Shown here: positions 1 to 7,614 of the stretch, one piece after another
Numbering within the stretch: position 1 is the first letter of the stretch
Layout: every line of letters starts with the position of its first letter
From: Vibrio tasmaniensis 1F-187
GTDB taxonomy: Bacteria > Pseudomonadota > Gammaproteobacteria > Enterobacterales > Vibrionaceae
Direction of reading: 5' to 3'
DNA length: 10,213 nt
NCBI RefSeq assembly: GCF_000272405.2
Contig: NZ_AJZM02000340.1
Location: 1 to 10,213, forward strand
The notes under the pieces: model-generated
What the model was told of the DNA's origin: nothing
Databases searched by the model: none
The model's input: the letters and a program-made list of their open reading frames with translations, nothing else
Translations under genes and position numbers: made by a program

Positions 1-1
1 A

Positions 2-336
2 GTCAGTGATGATAACCCGTATGTCGAGTCATTGTTCCGTACAGGAAAGTACATGCCAAGCTGGCCAGCAAAGGGCTTTGAAACAATCGATAGTAGCCGA
101 AGTTGGGTTGAAGCCTTCGTACGCTGGTACAACACCGAGCATAAGCAGAGTAAGCTAAATTACGTCACGTCACGCCTTCAGAGCGTCACAATGGAAAAGA
201 TAAAGATATCTTGAAGCGTCGTGTAGAGGTATTGCTAGCAGCAAAACAGCGAAAGCTTGAGCGGTGGTCTGGTGATATCAGGAACTGTGCGCCTGTTGGT
301 GACATTCACCTAAATCCAGAAAGAGAAGCTGCTTAA
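2..336 (+). pseudogene. IS3-family transposase (OrfB), C-terminal fragment, frameshifted
   Basis: This is the 3' end of an rve-type (DDE integrase) transposase whose beginning lies outside the window. From base 2 the frame reads DDNPYVESLFRTGKY, where the Glu codon at 26-28 matches the last acidic residue of the IS3 DDE triad. It continues through a WVEAFVRWYN stretch typical of the family. That frame stops at 212-214. The conserved tail (RHNGKDKDILKRR, then RWSGDIRN, then LNPEREAA) continues in another frame to the TAA at 334-336. The break is explained by a tandem 5-base duplication, TCACG at 165-169 and again at 170-174. Removing one copy restores a continuous reading through VTPSERHNGKD to the family's normal end. 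The assignment to the IS3 family is firm; the subgroup is not. The protein should be inactive because the C-terminal tail is lost, although the catalytic Glu is kept. Confidence 0.88.
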
Positions 337-351
337 TAAGTAAGCAAATGA

Positions 352-375
352 TGACAACTACCTTGAAAAACACCG
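352..375 (+). mobile_element. Possible right end of the IS3-family element
   Basis: The sequence beginning TGACAACTACCTTG lies 15 bases after the transposase stop and ends in CACCG. IS3-family elements usually end in an inverted repeat a few tens of bases after OrfB, and the position fits. The left end is outside the window, so the repeat cannot be matched and the exact boundary is a guess. Confidence 0.35.
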
Positions 376-562
376 GAATCCCAAGGCTATAATTTTGTAG
401 ATTATCAATATGGAATTTCGTTTACACCCGATTTCAGATAATAAGTGCGACAATCCCCTTTAAATTGAAGATTAGACAAAATTCAATCCTAGAAACTCAC
501 TCTAACTTTTACCAATCAATCAAGCTCATCTAAGCGGATAGAGCCCTTTCCTTATGTTTGGT

Positions 563-575
563 GTTGTACTACAAC
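563..575. promoter_or_regulatory. 13-bp palindrome, candidate operator
   Basis: GTTGTA and TACAAC form perfect 6-bp arms around a single central C. The site lies 115 bases upstream of the kinase start and just before the AT-rich tandem repeat. A symmetric site in this position could bind a dimeric regulator. Only the symmetry is observed; no known regulator is recognised. Confidence 0.3.
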
Positions 576-585
576 TAGTGGATAT

Positions 586-617
586 ACATTAATATTTACA
601 TTAATATTTACATTAAT
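586..617. repeat. 12-bp tandem repeat, about 2.7 copies
   Basis: The unit ACATTAATATTT occurs at 586-597 and 598-609, with a partial third copy at 610-617. It lies 73 bases before the kinase start. The repeat is exact over its length and very AT-rich. It could be a curved or easily melted promoter element, a multi-copy binding site, or simply a slippage product whose copy number varies between strains. Confidence 0.85.
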
Positions 618-680
618 TAGGTTCTAGTTTGTTCGTCCTTTTACTGGTTTCGTAAGAATTCGTGTCGTCAATCGTTGATT

Positions 681-685
681 TGGAG
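681..685 (+). promoter_or_regulatory. Ribosome binding site for the CHASE hybrid kinase
   Basis: TGGAG, with 5 bases to the ATG at 691, is a modest Shine-Dalgarno match. It supports this start, as does the immediately following basic stretch and first membrane segment. Confidence 0.55.
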
Positions 686-690
686 TATGT

Positions 691-3600
691 ATGACTGGGA
701 AGCCTCGGGCCATAAAGCTATCTTTAAGTATATTAATATTGTCACTCAGTGCAACAATAGCGTGTTGGTCTATGGCACGAAATTATGTTGAACGCAATGC
801 TGAAAGCCGTTTTACTAATTATACCCAAGACGTTAAAGCGTTGATTCAAAATCGCATGTTGAATTATCAACAGGCCCTCTCAGGGGGCGTTGCTCTATTT
901 GCTGCTTCTGAACAGGTCGATCGTGAGGAGTGGGCGAATTATATCGATAAGTTAAATCTTGGCTTGCATTATCCTGGTATACAGGGGATTGGTGTTTCAA
1001 TTCCTATTTCGGCGCGAGATAAAGAGGCGCATGTGCAGCAAGTTCGGGCGGAAGGTTTTCCTCAGTATGAGATTAAACCTAAGGGGGCGCGAGATGAATA
1101 CACGGCCATTATCTATTTGGAGCCTTTTGATGCTCGCAACCGGCAGGCATTTGGCTTTGACATGTATTCTGAAGCCGTTCGGCGTCAGGCTATGTCTACG
1201 GCAAGAGATACAGGAAGAGCTGCTTTATCCGGTAGGGTTGAGTTAGTTCAGGAGATTACTGAGGATAAACAAGCTGGTTTTTTGCTTTATTTACCTATCT
1301 ACAAAACGCTTTATTCCCCTGATACAGTTGAAGAGCGAAGGGAGGCCTTTGTTGGTTATGTTTACAGCCCATTCCGCGCAAGAGATCTCATGCAAGGTAT
1401 CCTTCAATCTAACGTCTCAACGGTAAGCTTTCGGTTATATGATGGCGCAGAAGACACCCCTAATAGTTTGCTGTATGACGGGAATAGCGCCTTAAGTATT
1501 GTGGACGAGCAATTCATATCGACATTTCGACGCTCGGAGGTGATTAATGTTGCAGGTCGAGATTGGACGATCATCTATACTTCTACCCCCGTGTTTGAAG
1601 CCGGTCTCGATTTTTCGCTGCCTCGTATTGTTGCTGGAACTGGGGGGCTCTTAAGTATTCTGTTTTTTTTCCTTTTTCGGATGTTGATTGTTTCACATCA
1701 AACAACTGAAAAGCTGCATCATGAGGCCTCGGCGAGGAGAGAAGCCGAAGGATCCCTTAAGAGCCTAAACCAGGAGTTAGAAAATCGTGTTAATGAACGC
1801 ACTCAAGAACTAAAGCGACAAGAAGAGCTCAATCGAATGCTTTTAGAGAGTTTGAGTGAAGGGGTGGTGGCTTGTGGCGCGGACGGAAATTTAACTTTAT
1901 TTAACCGTACAGCAAGAGAGTGGCATGGATCTGACCCATTACAGATTCCCCCCGAACTCTGGAGTAATTATTACAATTTATATGAAGGTGACGGGCGAAC
2001 ACCGATGGCGAAAGAAAACATACCGTTGCTTAGAGCATTTAATGGTGAGCATATTCAAAATGATCTACTTTGCATAATCGCTAATGGTCAAAGTCCCCGC
2101 TTCGTCTTGGCCAGTGGAGCTCCGATTTGTGATCTCGATGGTAAGCGCCTAGGTGCTGTGGTTGCTATGCACGACGTAACTGAAAATAGGCGTCATGAAC
2201 GTCGTTTCATTGATATTTTTGAGTTTGCACCTGATGCCATACTGATAATAGAGAGGGGGGGTTGTATTACTCAGGCCAACAGCCATTCTGAGGTTGTTTT
2301 TAATTGGGGGAAAGATGTACTTAAAGGCCAATTAATAGATCGATTTTTACCTGGTATTTATTCAAATATCAATAGCTCTTTCTTCGAGAATGAAGAATTG
2401 GGTGAAGGAGCTCGTGTTGAGCAACTCTCTACCATGGCTAGACGTAAAGGGGGGATTGATTTTCCGGTTGACATTAGTTTAAGCCCTGTTGAGTCGGAAA
2501 AGGGCTTGCAGGTGGCCGTCGCTATTCGGGATATTACCCAGCGTGTTCAGTCAGAGAGGAAAAATAAAGAAGCGATGGCTATGCTGAATGCCATTGAAGA
2601 TGGGGCATTTATCTTTGATCCAGAAACGCTTCGCCACAGCTATGTTAATGAAGGTGCCGTTTGTCAACTTGGTTATTCCAGAGAAGAGTTGTTGGATCTT
2701 ACTGCCGTTGATTTCAAAGTTGAGTTCGATGAAAACCGTTACCGGAAGTTGCTTGAACCCTTGTTAAATGGCGAACAGCAGGTTGTCCATATTTCTACTG
2801 TTCATAAACATAAAGATGGTCATCTCATTCCAGTCGAAGTCAATCTTCAGTACATTTTTCTACCTGGAGGGAAAAGGCGTTGTATTTCAATGGTTAGGGA
2901 CGTAACCGAACGTCATCAGGCTTTACGACAACTTGAGGAGGCAACCAAGCAGCAAAAAGCGGCCAATTTTGTCATAGAGCAGGAGCGTAAAAAACTTGCC
3001 CAACGGGTGTCTGAACGCACAGCGTCATTACGGTCAACAAATGAAAAGCTAGAGCAAGCTCGAATTGAGGCGGAACAAGCAAGCCATGCTAAATCGGCTT
3101 TCTTGGCGGCAATGAGCCACGAAATACGGACGCCAATGAACGGGGTTATTGGTATGTTAGAGGTTTTGTCACACAGTCAGCTGGAGTGCCATCAAGTTGA
3201 TGAAGTTAAAACTATTCATGACTCTGCGTTTGCCCTGCTGAGGCTCATCGATGATATTTTAGATTTCTCAAAAATTGAAGCTGGTAAGCTAGATCTTGAA
3301 AAATTTCCGGTATCTGTCGAAGAACTTATAGAAGGGGTATGCTCCTCGCTTGTCTCCGTTTCTGAGAAGCAAGAGGTTGACTTGCAATTATTTATTGCCC
3401 CGATTTTTCCAAGTTATATTTTGTCTGATCCAATCCGGTTGCGGCAAATTTTCTATAATTTAATTGGTAATGCAATTAAGTTTAGTGGTGGTCGTAAGGA
3501 AAAACGAGGAGACGTCTCAGTCCGCGTGAACATTGTTGATAATAAAATGGTTGTCAATATCGAGGATAACGGCATTGGAATATCGTCGGATGCCTTAGCT

Positions 3601-5031
3601 ATGTTATTTACTTCTTTCTCTCAAGCGGAGTCATCCACAACGCGTCGTTTTGGGGGGTCTGGGTTAGGATTGGCGATCTCGAAGCGCTTAGTGGACTTAA
3701 TGGGCGGAGATATTAAAGTAAACAGTCAGTTAGGAGAAGGCTCTACGTTCACAGTTAGCTTACCTTTGGCAATTTATCAGAAAGAGATCATACCACCTTT
3801 ATCGTTACTCTCAGAGACAAAGTGTATCCTAGTTGAGAACTCAGTATTTGATACTGACGCTCTACGAGTTTACCTCGAGCATTCGGGTGCTAATGTTCAA
3901 GTTGTTAGCACCCATTCCGAAGCGTTACGTATTGCTGAGTTGCTTGAAGAGGTTGTCGTTATAATTATTGGTCCGCAAAAACATGTCCCGGAACTTACCA
4001 TCGCTTTTCTGAAAACATTGAAAAGTTCACGAATTGAAAGTGGGTATATTAGGCACTTGTTGATGACTCGAGATCAGCCTCGGCCCCTGAAATTTGAATC
4101 CCCTGAATTTGTTGCTCTAAATTGTAACCTATTGCGGCGAAAAGAGTTTTTACAGTCTGTTTCAGTGGCTGCCGGAATTGTTTCGCCTGAAATAATACTT
4201 GATCAAGTGGGGGAAGAGTCTCTGCCGTTAACTGCGGCACCGAGTGTGGCACAAGCCCGTGCAGAAGGACGGTTAATCTTGGTTGCAGAGGATGATAGCA
4301 TCAACCGAAAAGTCATCCTTAAACAGTTGAGTCTACTAGGTTATGCGGCAGAGGTTGCTGAGAACGGATTGGTGGCTTATCAACTTTGGCAAGAGGGAAG
4401 TTATGCGTTGCTATTAACGGATTTACATATGCCGGAAATGGATGGTTATGCATTAACGGAAGCGATACGAAAGGATAACTTGGAGAGGGCACAAAAACCT
4501 ATCCTAGCTTTGACAGCCAACGCTTTGAGAGGTGAAAAGAGTCGAGCCAAGGCGGTAGGAATGAATGATTACCTTACAAAACCTGTCCAGCTTCATTTAC
4601 TTAAAGAGGCTCTTGAAACATGGTTGCCCAACCAGAATGGAGTGCCTGAACTTGGATTACTTGAAGAGGAACAGCCTAGGGACTCTGAAATATTGACTGT
4701 CAGTAAGCTCGCTGAGCTTGTCGGAAATGAGCCAGCTGTTATGTGTGATTTTTTGACTGATTTTTTGAGTTTAATGACAAGACAGCAGGAACAGTTAAGA
4801 GCCGCTTCTTCCGCTAAGGATATTAGAGAAGTGAGCAGTATCGCTCATAAGCTCAAATCTTCATCTCGTTCAGTGGGCGCGATGAGATTAGGTGACTTGT
4901 GTGCCGAGCTTGAAAATGCTTGTACTATAGGTGATGTCGCAGTGGTGGAGTTGACCATGACTCTGTTAGATAAGTGTTTTGCAGAGACGGAAGAGGAAGT
5001 GATCTGCTACCTTGATAAAAAAATTATATAG
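691..5031 (+). CDS. CHASE-PAS hybrid sensor histidine kinase with receiver and Hpt domains
   Basis: This is a 1446-residue inner-membrane hybrid kinase that should sense a periplasmic signal and pass phosphate through a His-Asp-His relay. A first membrane segment (about 9-28) and a second (about 312-334) enclose a periplasmic CHASE domain (about 70-260). It is recognised from the GIQGIGVSIPI, YLEPFDARN and FGFDMYSE stretches. Coiled coils flank three PAS domains (about 381-500, 504-620 and 624-745), each ending in a D-V/I-T motif. HisKA carries His810 in MSHEIRTPMNG. The ATPase domain has Asn927, DNGIGI at 959-964 and GGSGLGL at 988-994. A degenerate receiver-like segment follows (about 1043-1160). 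The intact receiver has Asp1201/Asp1202, acceptor Asp1244, Thr1275 and Lys1297. The Hpt domain carries His1386 in HKLKSSS. The REC-EAL gene starts 9 bases later and is the probable output partner. The CHASE ligand cannot be read from sequence. Confidence 0.95.
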   Translation: MTGKPRAIKLSLSILILSLSATIACWSMARNYVERNAESRFTNYTQDVKALIQNRMLNYQQALSGGVALFAASEQVDREEWANYIDKLNLGLHYPGIQGIGVSIPISARDKEAHVQQVRAEGFPQYEIKPKGARDEYTAIIYLEPFDARNRQAFGFDMYSEAVRRQAMSTARDTGRAALSGRVELVQEITEDKQAGFLLYLPIYKTLYSPDTVEERREAFVGYVYSPFRARDLMQGILQSNVSTVSFRLYDGAEDTPNSLLYDGNSALSIVDEQFISTFRRSEVINVAGRDWTIIYTSTPVFEAGLDFSLPRIVAGTGGLLSILFFFLFRMLIVSHQTTEKLHHEASARREAEGSLKSLNQELENRVNERTQELKRQEELNRMLLESLSEGVVACGADGNLTLFNRTAREWHGSDPLQIPPELWSNYYNLYEGDGRTPMAKENIPLLRAFNGEHIQNDLLCIIANGQSPRFVLASGAPICDLDGKRLGAVVAMHDVTENRRHERRFIDIFEFAPDAILIIERGGCITQANSHSEVVFNWGKDVLKGQLIDRFLPGIYSNINSSFFENEELGEGARVEQLSTMARRKGGIDFPVDISLSPVESEKGLQVAVAIRDITQRVQSERKNKEAMAMLNAIEDGAFIFDPETLRHSYVNEGAVCQLGYSREELLDLTAVDFKVEFDENRYRKLLEPLLNGEQQVVHISTVHKHKDGHLIPVEVNLQYIFLPGGKRRCISMVRDVTERHQALRQLEEATKQQKAANFVIEQERKKLAQRVSERTASLRSTNEKLEQARIEAEQASHAKSAFLAAMSHEIRTPMNGVIGMLEVLSHSQLECHQVDEVKTIHDSAFALLRLIDDILDFSKIEAGKLDLEKFPVSVEELIEGVCSSLVSVSEKQEVDLQLFIAPIFPSYILSDPIRLRQIFYNLIGNAIKFSGGRKEKRGDVSVRVNIVDNKMVVNIEDNGIGISSDALAMLFTSFSQAESSTTRRFGGSGLGLAISKRLVDLMGGDIKVNSQLGEGSTFTVSLPLAIYQKEIIPPLSLLSETKCILVENSVFDTDALRVYLEHSGANVQVVSTHSEALRIAELLEEVVVIIIGPQKHVPELTIAFLKTLKSSRIESGYIRHLLMTRDQPRPLKFESPEFVALNCNLLRRKEFLQSVSVAAGIVSPEIILDQVGEESLPLTAAPSVAQARAEGRLILVAEDDSINRKVILKQLSLLGYAAEVAENGLVAYQLWQEGSYALLLTDLHMPEMDGYALTEAIRKDNLERAQKPILALTANALRGEKSRAKAVGMNDYLTKPVQLHLLKEALETWLPNQNGVPELGLLEEEQPRDSEILTVSKLAELVGNEPAVMCDFLTDFLSLMTRQQEQLRAASSAKDIREVSSIAHKLKSSSRSVGAMRLGDLCAELENACTIGDVAVVELTMTLLDKCFAETEEEVICYLDKKII

Positions 5032-5034
5032 GAG
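5030..5034 (+). promoter_or_regulatory. Ribosome binding site of the REC-EAL gene, overlapping the kinase stop
   Basis: AGGAG overlaps the last two bases of the upstream TAG stop (5029-5031) and sits 6 bases before the ATG at 5041. This strong Shine-Dalgarno fixes the start and indicates that the two genes are translated from one message. Confidence 0.8.
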
Positions 5035-5040
5035 AAGTGT

Positions 5041-6228
5041 ATGGCGATAATGTTGATTGACGATGAGCCGTTTTTAATGAAGTTGCTTGCTCATCAATTA
5101 AAGGATTTTGTGAATGAAAAGGTTGTTGTTCATCAATATGAACATGCTGTTGATGCTCTTCAAAAATTAGAAATGCATCCTGAAGAGGTAGAACTAATTT
5201 TTTGTGATCTGCAGATGCCAAAGATGGACGGAGTAGAGTTTGTCCGTCACTTGGGGCGTATAGGCTACCAGGGAGGTGTTATTTTGATGAGTGGTGAAGA
5301 ACAAGCCATTCTAGACAGTGCTAAAAAGCTGGCAACCACTTATCAACTTAATATTTTTGGTTGTCTCCATAAGCCTTTTAGTCCCACTCAGTTAAAAGAA
5401 ATTATTGAGCATCAGGCCGCTCATCTAGAGACGGAATGTTTTGATGACCTGAAAGAGTATTCTGAAGCTGATCTGCGTCGAGCTATTCAACAAGGTGAGC
5501 TAATCAATTACTACCAACCACAGGTCAGGCTTCGAGATGGTGAAATTGTCGGTGTAGAAGCTTTGGTACGTTGGCAACACCCTAAAGATGGCCTAGTGTT
5601 ACCTGATAAATTTATCCCACTTGTTGAAGAGTATGGACTGATAGATGACTTGACGATGGTTGTCTTAGCTAATGCTCTGGAACAGAGCAAACGTTGGCAA
5701 TCTGTGGGCGCAAAGCTTTGTATGTCAATCAATATTTCAATGGAAAGTCTGACGTCCTTGGAGTTTCCAGATAAGATTCAAAACATTGCACATGAGGCTA
5801 GAGTCCCATTGTCAAACTTAGTCTTGGAAGTAACGGAAAGCCGGCTGATGAATGATCGGCAGTTAGCGTTGGACATCCTGACACGACTGCGACTTAAAGG
5901 TGTTGCTTTATCTATTGATGACTTTGGGACGGGGTATTCCTCGTTGGCCCAGTTACGAGATATTCCATTCAGTGAGCTTAAGATCGACCGAAGTTTTGTG
6001 CATGGGGCCCATAAAAATAAGTCTTTACGCGTGATTTTTGAAGCCAGTTTCAAGATGGCCCAGCAATTAGGAATGCAGACCGTGGCTGAGGGAGTGGAAG
6101 ATCTTGAGGATTGGGTGTATTTACGTAAGATAGGGTGTGATGTCGCACAGGGTTACTTTATTGCCAAGCCAATGTCTGAAAATCATTTATCTCGATGGTT
6201 AGATGAATGGGAAGGCGTCGAGAGCTAA
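5041..6228 (+). CDS. RocR-like response regulator, REC-EAL cyclic di-GMP phosphodiesterase
   Basis: This 395-residue cytoplasmic regulator should cleave c-di-GMP to pGpG under control of receiver phosphorylation. The receiver (about 3-122) has Asp7/Asp8, acceptor Asp56 in [11 protein letters not shown], Ser84 and Lys111. The EAL domain (about 140-390) keeps the residues known to be needed for catalysis: Glu173 in EALVRW, Asn231, Glu263 in LEVTES, Asp293/Asp294 in DDFGTGYSS, Lys314 in KIDRSF, Glu350 and Glu353 in AEGVED, and Gln370 in QGY. Activity is therefore expected. The length and two-domain plan match Pseudomonas RocR (about 390 residues). VieA of Vibrio cholerae differs in having an extra C-terminal DNA-binding domain, which is absent here. 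The gene follows the CHASE hybrid kinase by 9 bases, almost certainly in one operon. Whether phosphorylation raises or lowers activity cannot be told from sequence. Confidence 0.94.
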   Translation: MAIMLIDDEPFLMKLLAHQLKDFVNEKVVVHQYEHAVDALQKLEMHPEEVELIFCDLQMPKMDGVEFVRHLGRIGYQGGVILMSGEEQAILDSAKKLATTYQLNIFGCLHKPFSPTQLKEIIEHQAAHLETECFDDLKEYSEADLRRAIQQGELINYYQPQVRLRDGEIVGVEALVRWQHPKDGLVLPDKFIPLVEEYGLIDDLTMVVLANALEQSKRWQSVGAKLCMSINISMESLTSLEFPDKIQNIAHEARVPLSNLVLEVTESRLMNDRQLALDILTRLRLKGVALSIDDFGTGYSSLAQLRDIPFSELKIDRSFVHGAHKNKSLRVIFEASFKMAQQLGMQTVAEGVEDLEDWVYLRKIGCDVAQGYFIAKPMSENHLSRWLDEWEGVES

Positions 6229-6303
6229 CCCTCAATTCAAGAGTAAATGGTGTCAATATTGAATCACTTATGCACCTCTGCCGTACTTTTCCTCCTAAAT
6301 CAT

Positions 6304-6331
6304 TTGCAAGTCTAAATATCTAGTCTAGAAT
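6304..6331 (+). promoter_or_regulatory. Candidate sigma-70 promoter for the binding protein/kinase unit
   Basis: TTGCAA at 6304-6309 and TAGAAT at 6326-6331 are separated by 16 bases and match the consensus at 4 of 6 and 5 of 6 positions. The -10 element overlaps the palindrome at 6319-6329, an arrangement that could allow repression. The leader would be about 40 bases. This is a consensus match in AT-rich DNA, so the call is tentative. Confidence 0.35.
6319..6329. promoter_or_regulatory. Short palindrome TCTAG-T-CTAGA, candidate operator
   Basis: Perfect 5-bp arms surround a central T, overlapping the -10 hexamer proposed for the downstream unit. Its position suggests a regulator site, but it is short and could arise by chance in AT-rich DNA. 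Confidence 0.25.
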
Positions 6332-6362
6332 TCAAATCATAAATAAAACAATAACTTATATT

Positions 6363-6369
6363 AAGGGGG
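6363..6369 (+). promoter_or_regulatory. Ribosome binding site of the periplasmic binding protein gene
   Basis: AAGGGGG lies 7 bases before the ATG at 6377. It supports that start, which is directly followed by a typical signal peptide. Confidence 0.7.
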
Positions 6370-6376
6370 CTACGGA

Positions 6377-7612
6377 ATGAAAAAATGGCTTAAATCTACA
6401 GTCATCGGCTTATTTGTGGTTGGCTCTACGCCAGCTATAACAGCCCCTTCTGTTCTCAAAGTATATCTAGACTCGGATCGAACCGTGCATCTAGCCTCAG
6501 CGGAGGCAATAGAAATGGGTGTAAAAACGGCTTTTTCTCAGCATGGTAATCAACTTTTTGGCATTCCAGTAGAGTTCGAAGTACTTGACCATCGTGGGAA
6601 TACGGCGCGAAGCAAGCTCAATATGCAGCGCTACCAGAAAGACCCTAATGGAATTGTTTTCTTCGCCGGGTTGCATTCTTCCCCCCTGATAAAATATCGC
6701 GATTATATCAATGAAAGTGAACTGTTGATTTTGGTGCCATGGGCTGCAGGCGGTCCTATAACTCGCTACCCGTCTGAGAAGAATTTCGTATTTCGCCTCT
6801 CTGTTGACGACACAAAAGTTGGGGGGAAACTGGTCTCAACAGCAATCAATAATGGTTGCCAATCTGTTGACTTATTATTAGAAAAAACGCCTTGGGGTAA
6901 GTCTAATTACAAAACGATTTTCCAATCAGTAGCCGACCACAGCACACACTTAAAAGCTCGGGTTACTTGGTTTAATTGGGGAATTGACGAGGCTCTGGCT
7001 CGTGTGATAGCCGCCGATCTTAATCGAACCGGCGTTGAATGTGTCCTGTTTGTAGGGAATTCACGAGAAGGCCCCTTATTAGTCAAAGCTCTCTCTGATC
7101 TTGAACAACCACCAAAAATTTTCAGTCATTGGGGGATCACCGGAGGTGGTTTCTCTCAGCGAGTTTCATTTGATGCTCGCCAGAGAACTGCCTTAAGCTT
7201 TGTTCAATCTTGTTTTAATTTTTATAGCTCTCCGGAGAACGATCTATCGAAGGAGGTATACCGCCAAGCTACGGCGCTATTCCCTGATAAGTTTACAAAT
7301 GATTTTATTGACGCCCCAGCTGGCTTTGTGCATGGCTATGATCTGGCTAAAGTATTTATTCAAGCCGCACAAAGTATCACCCTCACCGATGATATGGTGA
7401 ATAATCGACAGCTACTTAAGCTGGCGTTGGAGCAGATGGACACACCGGTTCAAGGTTTGCTAAAGACGTATGAACAACCATTTAGCGTTTATGACGTGGC
7501 ACATCCTGATGCTCATGAGGCGCTAGGAGCCGATGATTTGTGCATGGCGAGGTACACTCAAGTGGGAGCCATCAAGCTGTTAGATTCAGCTAAGATTAAT
7601 AAGGCAGATTAA
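6377..7612 (+). CDS. Periplasmic binding-fold protein (ABC substrate-binding type), probable sensor partner
   Basis: This is a 411-residue exported protein. The N-terminus has basic residues (MKKWLK), a hydrophobic core and a likely signal peptidase I cleavage after Ala23 (ITA before P). The mature part resembles type 1 periplasmic binding proteins of the branched-chain amino acid (LivJ/Peripla_BP_6) group. It shows an early strand with ligand-site style DSDRTVHLASAEAIEMGVK, a FFAGLHSS loop, a VPWAAGG loop, and a second lobe with VDLLLEKTPWGKSNYK and CVLFVGNSREGP. Four cysteines remain in the mature chain and could form disulphides. No permease or ATPase gene is nearby. The stop codon overlaps the start of a hybrid kinase (TAATG), so the protein more likely presents a ligand to that kinase, as LuxP and TorT do, than feeds a transporter. 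The ligand is unknown. A transport role with distant permease genes is the alternative. Confidence 0.85.
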   Translation: MKKWLKSTVIGLFVVGSTPAITAPSVLKVYLDSDRTVHLASAEAIEMGVKTAFSQHGNQLFGIPVEFEVLDHRGNTARSKLNMQRYQKDPNGIVFFAGLHSSPLIKYRDYINESELLILVPWAAGGPITRYPSEKNFVFRLSVDDTKVGGKLVSTAINNGCQSVDLLLEKTPWGKSNYKTIFQSVADHSTHLKARVTWFNWGIDEALARVIAADLNRTGVECVLFVGNSREGPLLVKALSDLEQPPKIFSHWGITGGGFSQRVSFDARQRTALSFVQSCFNFYSSPENDLSKEVYRQATALFPDKFTNDFIDAPAGFVHGYDLAKVFIQAAQSITLTDDMVNNRQLLKLALEQMDTPVQGLLKTYEQPFSVYDVAHPDAHEALGADDLCMARYTQVGAIKLLDSAKINKAD

Positions 7613-7614
7613 TG
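7601..7614 (+). promoter_or_regulatory. Translational coupling site between binding protein and kinase
   Basis: AAGG at 7601-7604 lies inside the end of the binding-protein gene, 7 bases before the ATG at 7612. That ATG shares its A with the upstream TAA stop (TAATG). This supports the chosen start and suggests coupled production of the two proteins. Confidence 0.7.

Larger units (their letters stand above)
376..690. other. Intergenic region upstream of the CHASE hybrid kinase
   Basis: This AT-rich stretch of about 315 bases has no convincing gene on either strand. It holds the palindrome at 563-575, the tandem repeat at 586-617 and the kinase ribosome binding site. A short inverted repeat (ATTGAA at 464-469, TTCAAT at 482-487) is too weak to call. 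A promoter for the kinase must lie here or further upstream, but no strong -35/-10 pair stands out. TTGGTG at 558-563 with GATATA at 581-586 has 17-base spacing but a poor consensus match. Confidence 0.5.
6229..6376. other. Intergenic region between the two signalling units
   Basis: These 148 bases separate the REC-EAL gene from the binding-protein gene. No strong GC hairpin followed by a T run is visible, so a terminator cannot be called and read-through is possible. ATTCAA at 6235-6240 has a TTGAAT partner about 20 bases downstream, but the stem is weak. The second half contains the promoter candidate and palindrome listed separately. Confidence 0.5.

Noticed and set aside
959..1246. Overlapping plus-strand frames inside real genes (959-1246 and 7200-7400)
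   Set aside because: Both are out-of-frame shadows of the CHASE kinase and binding-protein genes with no family resemblance.
2149..2331. Antisense open frame within the CHASE kinase gene
   Set aside because: It lies opposite a well-supported domain-containing gene, has no recognisable motif and no convincing ribosome binding site; the same holds for the other antisense frames at 4049-4252, 5024-5221, 5511-5732, 5778-6053, 8063-8275 and 9039-9293.
691..6228. Identification as the VieS-VieA system of Vibrio cholerae
   Set aside because: The regulator lacks the C-terminal DNA-binding domain of VieA, and the sensor has a CHASE and triple-PAS input; a RocR-like description fits better and no gene symbol is justified.
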